A stretch of DNA of 27,798 bases from EX4484-217-1 sp964496035 (GTDB lineage: Archaea; Thermoproteota; Thermoprotei_A; EX4484-217-1), in contig CAZBXI010000015.1 of assembly GCA_964496035.1 (NCBI GenBank), forward strand, positions 1 to 27,798. Reading direction: 5' to 3'. A model generated the notes under the pieces. It was not told the origin of the DNA, did not search any database, and was given only the letters and a program-made list of their open reading frames with translations. Shown here piece after piece: positions 1 to 6,354 of the stretch (the stretch's first letter is position 1; each line of letters opens with the position of its first letter). Both the position numbers and the translations under genes were made by a program.

Positions 1-265
1 CTTCTTTTGCTTTATCTAAATGTGTTGTTGCATTATCTATTGCTTCTAGAGCTTCTGAAGGTACGTCGGCTCCTAGTTCTCTAAGTTTATCAATTAAGTT
101 TTTAGCGTAGTTTAGTGCTCTCTCAGCTAGCATAATCATTTTCTCTGCTAATTTTCTTGCTTCCTCATCTTCCTGAGCAGCTACAGGCACTGCTACAGTT
201 ATTAGGCTTAACATTATTACAGGTAATATTATTAGTGCGTATATTTGCCTCACGTACATCACCAT
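1..265 (-). CDS. Secreted helical protein, C-terminus beyond window edge
   Basis: An open frame reads leftwards from ATG at 265 (a second in-frame ATG lies at 259) and runs off the window, so about 88 residues are visible. Residues 1 to about 32 form a typical signal peptide: a short start with one Arg, a long hydrophobic stretch, then a small-residue region ending PVAAQ. The mature part is charged and helical, rich in Ala, Glu, Lys and Leu with a heptad-like spacing, as in coiled-coil surface proteins. No family was recognised. It diverges from the gene at 453, and the shared intergenic region contains three phased GGAAC repeats. Secretion is inferred from the signal peptide only. Confidence 0.7.
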   Translation of the reverse strand, partial: MVMYVRQIYALIILPVIMLSLITVAVPVAAQEDEEARKLAEKMIMLAERALNYAKNLIDKLRELGADVPSEALEAIDNATTHLDKAKE

Positions 266-315
266 GTTAAACTTTGACTACAGTTAGTTTTTCAAAGTAT
301 CCCTGGCATTATAAT

Positions 316-342
316 GGAACAATTTTGGAACGGTCATGGAAC
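316..342. repeat. Three GGAAC direct repeats at 11-base spacing
   Basis: GGAAC occurs at 316-320, 327-331 and 338-342, exactly 11 bases apart, so all copies lie on one face of the helix. The array sits between divergent genes starting at 265 (minus) and 453 (plus). A regulator binding site is an inference. Confidence 0.4.
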
Positions 343-411
343 ATCTCTGGTAGAAAAAAGAATTCGATAATAGGCTGTAGTAGATGGTTAGACGCCTAGC
401 GTAAACAGTAA

Positions 412-427
412 CTTTAATAATATTATA
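412..427 (+). promoter_or_regulatory. TATA-box region for the gene at 453
   Basis: An AT-rich stretch containing TTTAATAATATTATA lies 26-41 bases before the ATG at 453, at a distance fitting an archaeal TATA box with a short leader. No strong Shine-Dalgarno sequence precedes the ATG. Confidence 0.4.
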
Positions 428-452
428 CTACATTGAGAACGGGCAGAGAATT

Positions 453-719
453 ATGAGCCAATATCTTTTAAAGCAGAAACTTAGGGTTAGAGGAAAATCA
501 GGCATAGTTCATGTAGTTGACGTAGTTTGTATTAACGGTGAGAAATTCGTCTACATAGATTTAAATAAGGAGAGGATCATGGAGGTGCTAAGCAAATTTA
601 TTACATGTATCGATGCAGGGTTAAAGGCTTATGTTAGAGCAAATAGAACGCTCTCAGATCTGGCAATAGAGATTATTGAAAAAGTAGGCGGTATACTTGA
701 CATAGTTAAAACTCATTAA
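453..719 (+). CDS. Small protein with RG-S-G-H-D motif (restriction-endonuclease-like fold?)
   Basis: This is an 88-residue soluble protein with ATG start. Residues 11-23 read RVRGKSGIVHVVD. The same pattern, R-G-x-S-G-[IV]-x-H-x-V-D, appears in the protein at 5127-5516 (minus), and the two continue to match loosely afterwards (I-D, V-N/R-A-N-R, E-K-V). Motifs of the form G-x-S-G-x-x-H-x-x-D occur in archaeal proteins predicted to have a PD-(D/E)XK-like fold. I see no clear downstream (D/E)-x-K, so a catalytically dead or sensory version is possible. The function is unknown. It is followed after 11 bases by the membrane wHTH gene, so the two are probably co-transcribed. Confidence 0.6.
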   Translation: MSQYLLKQKLRVRGKSGIVHVVDVVCINGEKFVYIDLNKERIMEVLSKFITCIDAGLKAYVRANRTLSDLAIEIIEKVGGILDIVKTH

Positions 720-730
720 GGGTAATTTAA

Positions 731-1171
731 TTGCTTGATATAGGTGTTACACTCCTTATTATAGCTTTAGCCTTATGGATTTCCTTAGTAGGTTATGTTA
801 TCTTAAAACCAAGACTTGGACTTAGAGGAGAACTTTCAGGAGGGTTGCCCATTATAGCAAGATATGAGGAAGAATGGAGCAAGAGAATGAAAAATCCTTT
901 CCACAAAGAGGCTCTAGGCGACTGGGATATAAAATTAATAAAGAAAATAAGTTTAAGGGGGGGAGCAACATTGGAGGACATAATAGCTGAATTAGGAGAG
1001 ATCTCACCTGTTATTGGTGAACGAATTAAAAGACTCGAAGCTAGAGGATACGTCGTTAAGTCGCCTTCAGGATCCTACATAATTACCGAAGAGGGTAGAA
1101 GATTTCTTGAAATGATAAAGGAGAGAGAATGGTATAGAAGAAGAGAGAAAGAAATATTAGAGAATACATAG
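731..1171 (+). CDS. Membrane-anchored winged-helix protein
   Basis: The protein is 146 residues from a TTG start at 731; no in-frame ATG comes early enough to keep the membrane segment. Residues 3-25 form one hydrophobic transmembrane helix. Residues 65-130 form a winged helix: a first helix, a recognition-helix region ending ERIKRLEARGYV, and a wing with GSYIITEEGRRFLE. This layout suggests a DNA-binding domain held at the inner face of the membrane, as in one-component membrane regulators. The closing residues are very basic and acidic (REWYRRREKE). It probably forms an operon with the gene at 453. The target is unknown; regulation of the adjacent locus is inferred from position. Confidence 0.65.
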   Translation: MLDIGVTLLIIALALWISLVGYVILKPRLGLRGELSGGLPIIARYEEEWSKRMKNPFHKEALGDWDIKLIKKISLRGGATLEDIIAELGEISPVIGERIKRLEARGYVVKSPSGSYIITEEGRRFLEMIKEREWYRRREKEILENT

Positions 1172-1224
1172 CCGTAACGTAAATTGTAGAGTACATGCAT
1201 TCTACTAGCTGGCGAAATTAAACT

Positions 1225-1266
1225 GATTATTCTTCTGCACGTCTCTCTACAGCTTAGAGAATAATC
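1225..1266. repeat. Inverted repeat in intergenic region
   Basis: GATTATTCT (1225-1233) and AGAATAATC (1258-1266) are perfect 9-base inverted arms with a 24-base spacer. They lie between the wHTH gene ending at 1171 and the regulator starting at 1347. This could be a hairpin (terminator or leader) or an operator; no long T-run follows. Confidence 0.35.
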
Positions 1267-1346
1267 TATATTCATGTAGTCTCTAGAGGCTCGAGGCGTC
1301 GGCAACATAGAAAACCTATACGTCGATATAGCTTCGAATCGGTGAT

Positions 1347-2228
1347 ATGTTGAGCGTAACAGACCTGCAGTTGAAAATAGAAAAAATACGAGAATTTGAC
1401 AGTCTAATAGATTTTGCTAGGTCAAGTCTTCAGCTTGACATTGTTTTTCAACTTGCATCCTCAAGAAAACCTCTCTCATCAGCAGAAATAGCCAGAGCTT
1501 TAGGTCAGAGAAAGAAACCCATTCTCGATGCTCTTAGGAAACTAGAAATTAAAGGTCTAGTTAAGAAGAGCAATAGTAGAGGAGATCTTTACGAGCTCAC
1601 AGAGCTAGGCAAAAATGCTATTGAAGACTTATTCGCTATACTGGGTGTTAGCGATTTAAAAACAGCGCTTAGATCGGGGTATGGTAGAGTAAGAGCAAGA
1701 GATATGATCAAAATAGTTATTCCTGTAAACTACATACACGATACTTTAGTTGCTCTCGGTACTAGTAGACGAAATGAACTTTCATTATCTACACTATCGC
1801 AGATAATAGGGCTTTCACCACAACGCCTAGCAATGTACTTGGACCCCTATGCTGAGCCTAGGAGCGAGGTTCGCCTATTCAAGAAATATAGAAGAGAAAC
1901 ACTCACCCAGAAAATAACTAACAAACTCTTTGGAAGAACAAAAACCGAAGTACATTATAGACTTACAAGCCTAGGTATGGAGACTTTCTACAGACTTTCA
2001 ATATACTCTAGGATAAAGGGTAATCCGGTGCTAAGATTCCTAATAAAAGTGTTCGGTAATTATAGTCCTAAACTTGTAATGAAAAGAATGACTATGGTTA
2101 ATACAGTACTCGGTAGCTTAGCGTTAGCTACATTATTGGCCATGCCTGGACTATCATATATTCTTTTAGCTCTCTGGGCATCATACAACATCATTTTAGG
2201 AACATTAATCATTATAGGATATAAATAA
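1347..2228 (+). CDS. ArnR-like membrane-bound two-wHTH regulator (paralogue 1)
   Basis: The protein is 293 residues. Residues 16-90 hold an N-terminal signature shared with two other genes here (I-R-E-F-D-S-L-I-D-F-A-R, then Q-L, then K-x-x-x-L-D-A-L-R-K-L-E-I-K-G-L-V), which is a winged helix. Residues about 125-215 form a second wHTH-like region. Residues 251-267 and 271-290 are two hydrophobic helices at the C-terminus. This order, an N-terminal wHTH with C-terminal membrane anchor, matches the ArnR/ArnR1 regulators of archaellin expression in Sulfolobus; equivalence is inferred. GGTGAT directly abuts the ATG, so the mRNA may be leaderless or start at the next codon (TTG). No sensor domain is recognisable. 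Confidence 0.7.
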   Translation: MLSVTDLQLKIEKIREFDSLIDFARSSLQLDIVFQLASSRKPLSSAEIARALGQRKKPILDALRKLEIKGLVKKSNSRGDLYELTELGKNAIEDLFAILGVSDLKTALRSGYGRVRARDMIKIVIPVNYIHDTLVALGTSRRNELSLSTLSQIIGLSPQRLAMYLDPYAEPRSEVRLFKKYRRETLTQKITNKLFGRTKTEVHYRLTSLGMETFYRLSIYSRIKGNPVLRFLIKVFGNYSPKLVMKRMTMVNTVLGSLALATLLAMPGLSYILLALWASYNIILGTLIIIGYK

Positions 2229-2310
2229 TCTTCTTATTTTCGGCAACTCGGCGAAGTAACTTACTAGTATTAAATTTCATTTTTCCCATTTTCTTAAAGG
2301 TGAACTATAG

Positions 2311-2727
2311 TTGTACGAAAAATACAAGGCCATAAACTGTAGCATGCTCCTAACATTGATGTTTGCGGAACTCGAAAAAATATTCGGAAAACAGATAACA
2401 TGTACTATTGCATATTATATAGGCAAGTCCTTAGGTAATGCAATACACAATGTAACAAGGAAACTAGAGTGCCCTCCTTCACTACTTAAGAAGATATTAA
2501 ATGAGCTTATAAAAATGGGAATTGTAAGTCACATTAAATTACAAGAAATGGATGACAGAGTTTCTTGTATCGAAATTTCGGGGGTAAACATACCTATGTG
2601 TAGAGGTAAAGAAGAATACCCGATTATTAGAGGGCTTGCTGATGCGTTTGCTGAAAACGGATTTTTCAGTGTAACATATAAGGGTAAAGGTAGAATAGAA
2701 ATTATTCTGTTTATAAAGCAGAGGTAA
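2311..2727 (+). CDS. V4R-like small-molecule-binding protein (tentative)
   Basis: The protein is 138 residues with a TTG start at 2311, supported by AGGTGA about 8 bases upstream. It is soluble. The course Y-x-I-G-K-S-L-G, a helical stretch with P-x-x-L, L-x-x-M-G-I, then V-S-C, C-R-G-K-E and R-G-L-A-D-A-F-A can be laid along the C-terminal V4R domain of the protein at 23694-24491. There the matching parts read FYHLGFHYG, KPGRLYD, ERMGIRF and CHMVRGMIAG. The terminal Cys-x-Cys-type end of V4R is missing. V4R domains bind hydrophobic ligands or metals in archaeal regulators. It may be the ligand-sensing partner of the membrane regulator just upstream; this is inference. It runs in an operon with the gene at 2734. 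Confidence 0.5.
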   Translation: MYEKYKAINCSMLLTLMFAELEKIFGKQITCTIAYYIGKSLGNAIHNVTRKLECPPSLLKKILNELIKMGIVSHIKLQEMDDRVSCIEISGVNIPMCRGKEEYPIIRGLADAFAENGFFSVTYKGKGRIEIILFIKQR

Positions 2728-2733
2728 AGAAGA

Positions 2734-3123
2734 ATGGTGCTAAAAGATGCTCTTTCGTTATTTGTTGATGGACGTGTAATTCATGAAGCCATAATTGTCT
2801 CAGACCGTAAAATAGAGTGCTTTCCATGTGTACATACGTATGATAGTTTACTACTTATAAAGGACCTAGTTGATAAACTAGTAGGAAACGGTTTCCTAAG
2901 AGTATTCAGCGACTACCTAGCAATACGTGAAGACGGCTATACTATAGTCGCTGTACCGCTAAGAAAAGGCTTAGTTCTATTCCTAGTTTCCCATACCGCT
3001 CTTCTAGACTTTGGAAAAATAGTTCAGGGGATACTAAGAGGTTTAAAAAGACTCAGTAAAGTTCAAACATTACTTCACAGGGATGGAGTTGATAGAACGA
3101 AATCTGCAGAGACTGTTTTGTGA
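2734..3123 (+). CDS. Roadblock/LC7-like small protein (tentative, copy 1)
   Basis: The protein is 129 residues with ATG start, 6 bases after the previous stop; GAGGTAA lies just upstream. The body reads like a roadblock fold: a short strand with L-F-V-D-G-R-V, then I-V-S-D, a helix with Y-D-S-L-L-L-I-K-D-L-V, strands around Y-T-I-V-A-V-P-L-R-K-G-L-V-L-F, and a closing helix. It is clearly related in layout to the protein at 4779-5141 (A-L-x-L-x-V-D-G-x-V, E-x-x-P, Y-x-I-x-P-L-x-K) and more weakly to 3160-3528. Roadblock proteins pair with small GTPases or sense ligands, but no GTPase is present here. The fold call is visual only. Confidence 0.55.
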   Translation: MVLKDALSLFVDGRVIHEAIIVSDRKIECFPCVHTYDSLLLIKDLVDKLVGNGFLRVFSDYLAIREDGYTIVAVPLRKGLVLFLVSHTALLDFGKIVQGILRGLKRLSKVQTLLHRDGVDRTKSAETVL

Positions 3124-3159
3124 TACTATTCTAACATAATTATATTACGGGTAAAAGAT

Positions 3160-3528
3160 ATGGAACCTGATGCACAAATAGCTAGTGCATTAAGAAACCT
3201 GGTTAAAAATGGTTTAGTGAAGAGCATGCTTATATTTTCGAGTAAGAAATGTAGTCTCATCAAGAAGATTCCCGAAAAGACAACTCCAGGCGATGTAAAG
3301 AGGTTAGAATTACTTAAGCATGTTAAAGACTTTCATACTAGGTACATTACTAAATTAGGTAGAAAGTACGAGTTCATACATATCACTATGAAAAATCACA
3401 TATTCCTTATTGTGCCTATAAACAAAGAAGAAATAGCTCTAATAGAAGCTGAAAGAGACACACCTATATACTTAATATTAGCTGAACTTTTAAATCGTGG
3501 AAAGGATGAGGAAGAACTTAAGGTTTAA
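3160..3528 (+). CDS. Roadblock-like small protein (tentative, copy 2)
   Basis: The protein is 122 residues with ATG start, 36 bases after the preceding gene in the same direction. It is basic, soluble and without Cys clusters. After an N-terminal helix (A-S-A-L-R-N-L-V-K-N-G-L-V) it alternates strands and helices. A late strand pair, H-I-F-L-I-V-P-I-N-K-E-E-I-A-L-I, corresponds to the V-P-L-R-K-G-L-V-L-F region of the protein at 2734. I place it with the roadblock-like proteins of this block at low certainty. Its last 11 bases overlap, tail to tail, the winged-helix gene on the minus strand. Confidence 0.5.
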   Translation: MEPDAQIASALRNLVKNGLVKSMLIFSSKKCSLIKKIPEKTTPGDVKRLELLKHVKDFHTRYITKLGRKYEFIHITMKNHIFLIVPINKEEIALIEAERDTPIYLILAELLNRGKDEEELKV

Positions 3529-3778
3529 GTAAATTTTTTAGATCACGTAGGTAGAGAAGGCCTAGACCAGTTAGTTTAACATGTTTTGACCTTATATTCA
3601 AAATTATTAGACCCCTAGCAGAAAGAAGCTTTATGATTTTCATGAGTTCTTCGAAATTCACATCGAGACTATTACAGAGTTCGTTAATACTAATCGTCTT
3701 ATCGCTTCTATTTACTAGTTCTAAAAGGACGTTCAGTGGAAGAACAATATTCTCCCCTCTTTTCTTCATAATTATCAC
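3518..3778 (-). CDS. Small winged-helix protein
   Basis: The protein is 86 residues, reading leftwards from ATG at 3778 (a second ATG at 3769 would remove three residues). Nearly the whole chain is one winged helix: helix with N-V-L-L-E-L-V, helix with I-S-I-N-E-L-C-N-S-L, recognition helix with E-E-L-M-K-I-I-K-L-L-S-A-R-G-L-I, then a wing ending V-K-L-T-G-L-G-L-L-Y-L-R-D-L. No membrane segment is present. It resembles the DNA-binding half of the larger regulators beside it and may be a stand-alone or truncated relative. It shares the 3779-3941 intergenic region with the divergent ArnR-like gene, an arrangement typical of auto-regulation. A plus-strand frame over the same bases looks less protein-like and was discarded. 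Confidence 0.65.
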   Translation of the reverse strand: MIIMKKRGENIVLPLNVLLELVNRSDKTISINELCNSLDVNFEELMKIIKLLSARGLIILNIRSKHVKLTGLGLLYLRDLKNLLKP

Positions 3779-3896
3779 GCATTATTATCATATAATATTA
3801 CTGGCAACGATAAATAATAATTTTAGGCCTTTTAAATGCCCGCAATAACAACATTACGCACCTAATAAATTTCCCTACAATGTTATCCTGCCGTAC

Positions 3897-3905
3897 TTTT
3901 AAATA
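3897..3905 (+). promoter_or_regulatory. TATA box for the regulator at 3942
   Basis: TTTTAAATA lies about 37 bases before the ATG at 3942, in the intergenic region shared with the divergent small wHTH gene. Confidence 0.45.
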
Positions 3906-3941
3906 CACTAAGCGGAGATATGTTATCTAAGGGTTCTGTTG

Positions 3942-4697
3942 ATGTCAGAGATATCATTGAAGATGCTCAAAAACATAAGAGAATTGGACAGTATAATAGA
4001 CTTCTCAAGAGCTACACTACAACTCCACATAGTTCTTGTACTAAGTCAGTATAAATATGGACTTACAGTAGATGAGATAGCTTTTAAAACAGGTTTTAGA
4101 AGAAAAACGGTTCTTGATACCTTAAGGAAATTAGAAATAAAAGGATTAGTTGTTAGGAAAAATGACCTGTTCTTCCTTTCAGATATTGGGATTAAATATT
4201 TAGAGCAATTAAAGGATCTTCTTAAGATAAAAGGTGCTGAGGAGAAATATGATGAGAAGGATTTAAGGAAAATAGCTTATAAACTTGTCTTCTACGGTGC
4301 ATTAAGGGATATAATAGTACTTCTCGGTAAAAGTGATGGTCTTACGTTAGAGAAAATAAGCCGCATGCTTGGTATAAGTCCTAAGAAAGTAAGAAACTAC
4401 ATTATCCATTTAAACAATATGTACAAGAATAAATTAGTAAAAACTACGAGAAAAAAAGGCATTTTAGGTGTTAAGAAAGCACATGTTTTAACGTCTTATG
4501 GTAAAAAGCTTTATGATAACATTGTTTCCATAGATTCTAGAAGTACTAATAAGCATCAAAAAGTTAACGATCTAGTGTTATATCTGAGCATGCTATGTGT
4601 TCTTCCCATAGCCTTCTTATTACTTAGAACATTTATAAGTGCCCTCTTAGCGGCTTTAGTACTTACTATAATAGGTGTGCACATTGCACGTAAATGA
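3942..4697 (+). CDS. ArnR-like membrane-bound two-wHTH regulator (paralogue 2)
   Basis: The protein is 251 residues from ATG 3942; a TTG codon immediately before (3939) could also start it. Residues 8-75 carry the shared signature (I-R-E-L-D-S-I-I-D-F-S-R-A-T-L-Q-L, R-R-K-T-V-L-D-T-L-R-K-L-E-I-K-G-L-V), a winged helix. A second wHTH lies around residues 105-185 (L-T-L-E-K-I-S-R-M-L-G-I-S-P-K-K-V-R-N-Y). Two hydrophobic helices follow near 211-229 and 231-247, with a short basic end. The order matches the proteins at 1347 and 9477 and the Sulfolobus ArnR layout. Its neighbours repeat the pattern seen after paralogue 1: a roadblock-like gene and an RG-S-G-H-D gene. Membrane location with the DNA-binding part in the cytoplasm is inferred. 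Confidence 0.7.
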   Translation: MSEISLKMLKNIRELDSIIDFSRATLQLHIVLVLSQYKYGLTVDEIAFKTGFRRKTVLDTLRKLEIKGLVVRKNDLFFLSDIGIKYLEQLKDLLKIKGAEEKYDEKDLRKIAYKLVFYGALRDIIVLLGKSDGLTLEKISRMLGISPKKVRNYIIHLNNMYKNKLVKTTRKKGILGVKKAHVLTSYGKKLYDNIVSIDSRSTNKHQKVNDLVLYLSMLCVLPIAFLLLRTFISALLAALVLTIIGVHIARK

Positions 4698-4778
4698 AGC
4701 CATGCTAGTATTTCATAACACAAAAGCTTTAAATTATGCAGCAAAAAGAGTACTAGTGAAATTTGAGGGGAAATAATC

Positions 4779-5141
4779 TTGCCAGATACCGTGGAATACT
4801 GTGGTTCAGCTCTATGTCTTCTTGTTGATGGAGAAGTCGTTCAAGCCGCTGCTCTTTACGAGGGACTAAAACTTATTGAAACATATCCTCCAACTTACAA
4901 GCCTGATGAATACATCGGGGTCTTTTGTCTCTTAGCCTCAATATCGCTTAAGCCTCTCAAAGGATATATTACCTTGAAAAAGGAACTATGGTACGCTATT
5001 ATTCCATTAATGAAAAACAAGGTTATTGTAATCCAAATGTACAAGTATATTGACCCATCTTCTGTAGTTAATTATGCAGAGAGTTTAGTGAAAAGCCTTA
5101 AGGAGTTAGCCAGTAAGGGTGAAGAGTTATTGGCTACTTAG
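4779..5141 (+). CDS. Roadblock/LC7-like small protein (tentative, copy 3)
   Basis: The protein is 120 residues with TTG start at 4779; GAGGGGA lies about 8 bases upstream and TTTAAAT about 45 bases upstream. It parallels the protein at 2734: A-L-C-L-L-V-D-G-E-V-V-Q-A-A, then L-I-E-T-Y-P, a central helix, W-Y-A-I-I-P-L-M-K-N-K-V-I-V-I and a final helix with V-K-S-L-K-E-L-A. The similarity suggests a duplicated gene accompanying the duplicated ArnR-like regulator. No catalytic residues are recognisable. The last 15 bases overlap tail to tail with the minus-strand gene 5127-5516. Confidence 0.55.
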   Translation: MPDTVEYCGSALCLLVDGEVVQAAALYEGLKLIETYPPTYKPDEYIGVFCLLASISLKPLKGYITLKKELWYAIIPLMKNKVIVIQMYKYIDPSSVVNYAESLVKSLKELASKGEELLAT

Positions 5142-5516
5142 TTTTTTACATTCCTTAATAATTTCCTGATATAGTTTAAAATACTCTTCTTCTAGCTCTC
5201 TGTATAGTATTATTCTTATAGGCACTTTCTCTAGAACATCTCGAAAATCTTTTTCATAATTTATTAAATCTCTTTCGTTTACTAAAAGAATTACTGGTAT
5301 GTGTATATCAATACTTATAACAACTGCCTTGATTAGTTCTATTTTAAGGTTTCCGCAGGAGATCATAATTGCTAAATTACATGGGTGATATATATGAATA
5401 TCAACTTTATGTTTTACTCCACTTAACCCACGTACTAACGCATCTATAGAGAATTTAATTTCTCTATCACTACTGAGTAGCTTAACTAACATCTTCTTTA
5501 ACGCGTGTATGCTCAA
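5127..5516 (-). CDS. RG-S-G-H-D motif protein, homologue of the 453 gene
   Basis: The protein is 129 residues, reading leftwards from ATG at 5516. Residues 28-39 read VRGLSGVKHKVD, matching RVRGKSGIVHVVD in the 88-residue protein at 453. Further matches follow in order: an I-D-x-x-x-x-V segment, then L-V-N-E-R-D-L against V-R-A-N-R-T-L, then L-E-K-V against I-E-K-V. The two genes sit at opposite ends of the 0.4-5.5 kb block and point toward each other. A degenerate PD-(D/E)XK-like fold is possible, but no (D/E)-x-K was found, so no activity is claimed. The Glu/Lys-rich C-terminal helix (E-E-E-Y-F-K-L-Y-Q-E) is extra relative to the shorter homologue. Confidence 0.6.
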   Translation of the reverse strand: MSIHALKKMLVKLLSSDREIKFSIDALVRGLSGVKHKVDIHIYHPCNLAIMISCGNLKIELIKAVVISIDIHIPVILLVNERDLINYEKDFRDVLEKVPIRIILYRELEEEYFKLYQEIIKECKKLSSQ

Positions 5517-5823
5517 AATGTCACCATAGCCTCATTTTATCATCGACATCGTCGCTTAGGATTTAGCGTATTACTATGCTATTCCTGCATACCTTGTAGT
5601 AGTATACTTTGTAACCCTTATATTTTTATTTACTTTATTTATAGTGTACAATACTGTTTTTGCATATGGTAGCTATGCTTTAGCTAAGTATTTTTTAAAG
5701 GAGAGGTAATTTCGCCCATTAGGCGCCGTCATTGGATAATAGCTTAGCTCCCCTAGTATATCCTAGTATTTCAAGGGTATGAAACATTAATATGAGCATG
5801 TGTAAAAACGCTGGGGTAACGCT
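5517..5823. other. Intergenic region ahead of the ArlF/ArlG-like gene
   Basis: These 307 bases hold the start region of the minus-strand gene and a stop-free stretch (5560-5709). That stretch would encode a hydrophobic segment followed by a basic end (K-Y-F-L-K-E-R), but it has no ATG or TTG and only a late GTG at 5644. A TATA-like CATTAATAT (5785-5793) and a GGGGTAA Shine-Dalgarno sequence (5813-5819) serve the gene at 5824. Confidence 0.45.
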
Positions 5824-6327
5824 ATGGGATTTGGTGTTGTAGTTGCTGGAACAATAATGTTAGTATTAACTCTAATTACTGTAGCTACTCTCGGCTCTCT
5901 GCTATATATGATTATGGTAAATACTGCTAAGGAGGTTTTAGGTCAAAACAAAAACCTAAACTCTATAACATTTAAAATTACTTCAATAGCTTACAATACT
6001 ACCTCAAATGAACTTTTCATTAACATTTCAAATATAGGGCAAGAATCTATCATACCTTACATTAGCACTGAAATAATAATTGACTACATTAACATGTCAG
6101 GAACGCATAAAGTTGATGTTTTACGCTATAACGAATGGCGCTTTAACAGATTAATTATAGGTAATTTCTCTTACAACATACCAGACAAGCTTTTTGTAGA
6201 AGTACCGCCAGGAGCTACTCTAGAAGTAAAGGCTTTGCCCACTTCACTTATTGACACCTCTCAACCTGTTATTGTTATTGTAGTTTTAGATAATGGTGTG
6301 ATATCAGAGTACGTTTCAAATACGTAG
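5824..6327 (+). CDS. ArlF/ArlG-family archaellum membrane protein
   Basis: The protein is 167 residues; the ATG follows GGGGTAA by 4 bases. It starts MGFGVVVAGTIML, and residues 4-32 form one transmembrane helix. The remainder is a beta-rich, Asn/Ser/Thr-rich domain (residues 40-165) with alternating strands and likely N-glycosylation sequons (N-x-S/T), expected outside the cell. ArlF and ArlG share exactly this build and form the pseudoperiplasmic stator; ArlF of Sulfolobus binds the S-layer. I cannot decide between the two names. The gene ends 27 bases before arlI and is surely in its operon. A second protein of the same class is encoded at 12177. Confidence 0.7.
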   Translation: MGFGVVVAGTIMLVLTLITVATLGSLLYMIMVNTAKEVLGQNKNLNSITFKITSIAYNTTSNELFINISNIGQESIIPYISTEIIIDYINMSGTHKVDVLRYNEWRFNRLIIGNFSYNIPDKLFVEVPPGATLEVKALPTSLIDTSQPVIVIVVLDNGVISEYVSNT

Positions 6328-6354
6328 GTAAAGTACTGCTTTGGAGGAGAAACC

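Noticed and set aside
1172..1346. C/D-box or other small RNA in the intergenic repeat region
   Set aside because: Inverted repeats are present, but no C box (RUGAUGA) or D box (CUGA) pair fits.
3633..3848. Plus-strand 71-residue frame
   Set aside because: It overlaps the minus-strand winged-helix gene, which reads as a clean domain. The plus-strand frame is Ser/Leu/Phe-rich, as expected of an antisense shadow.
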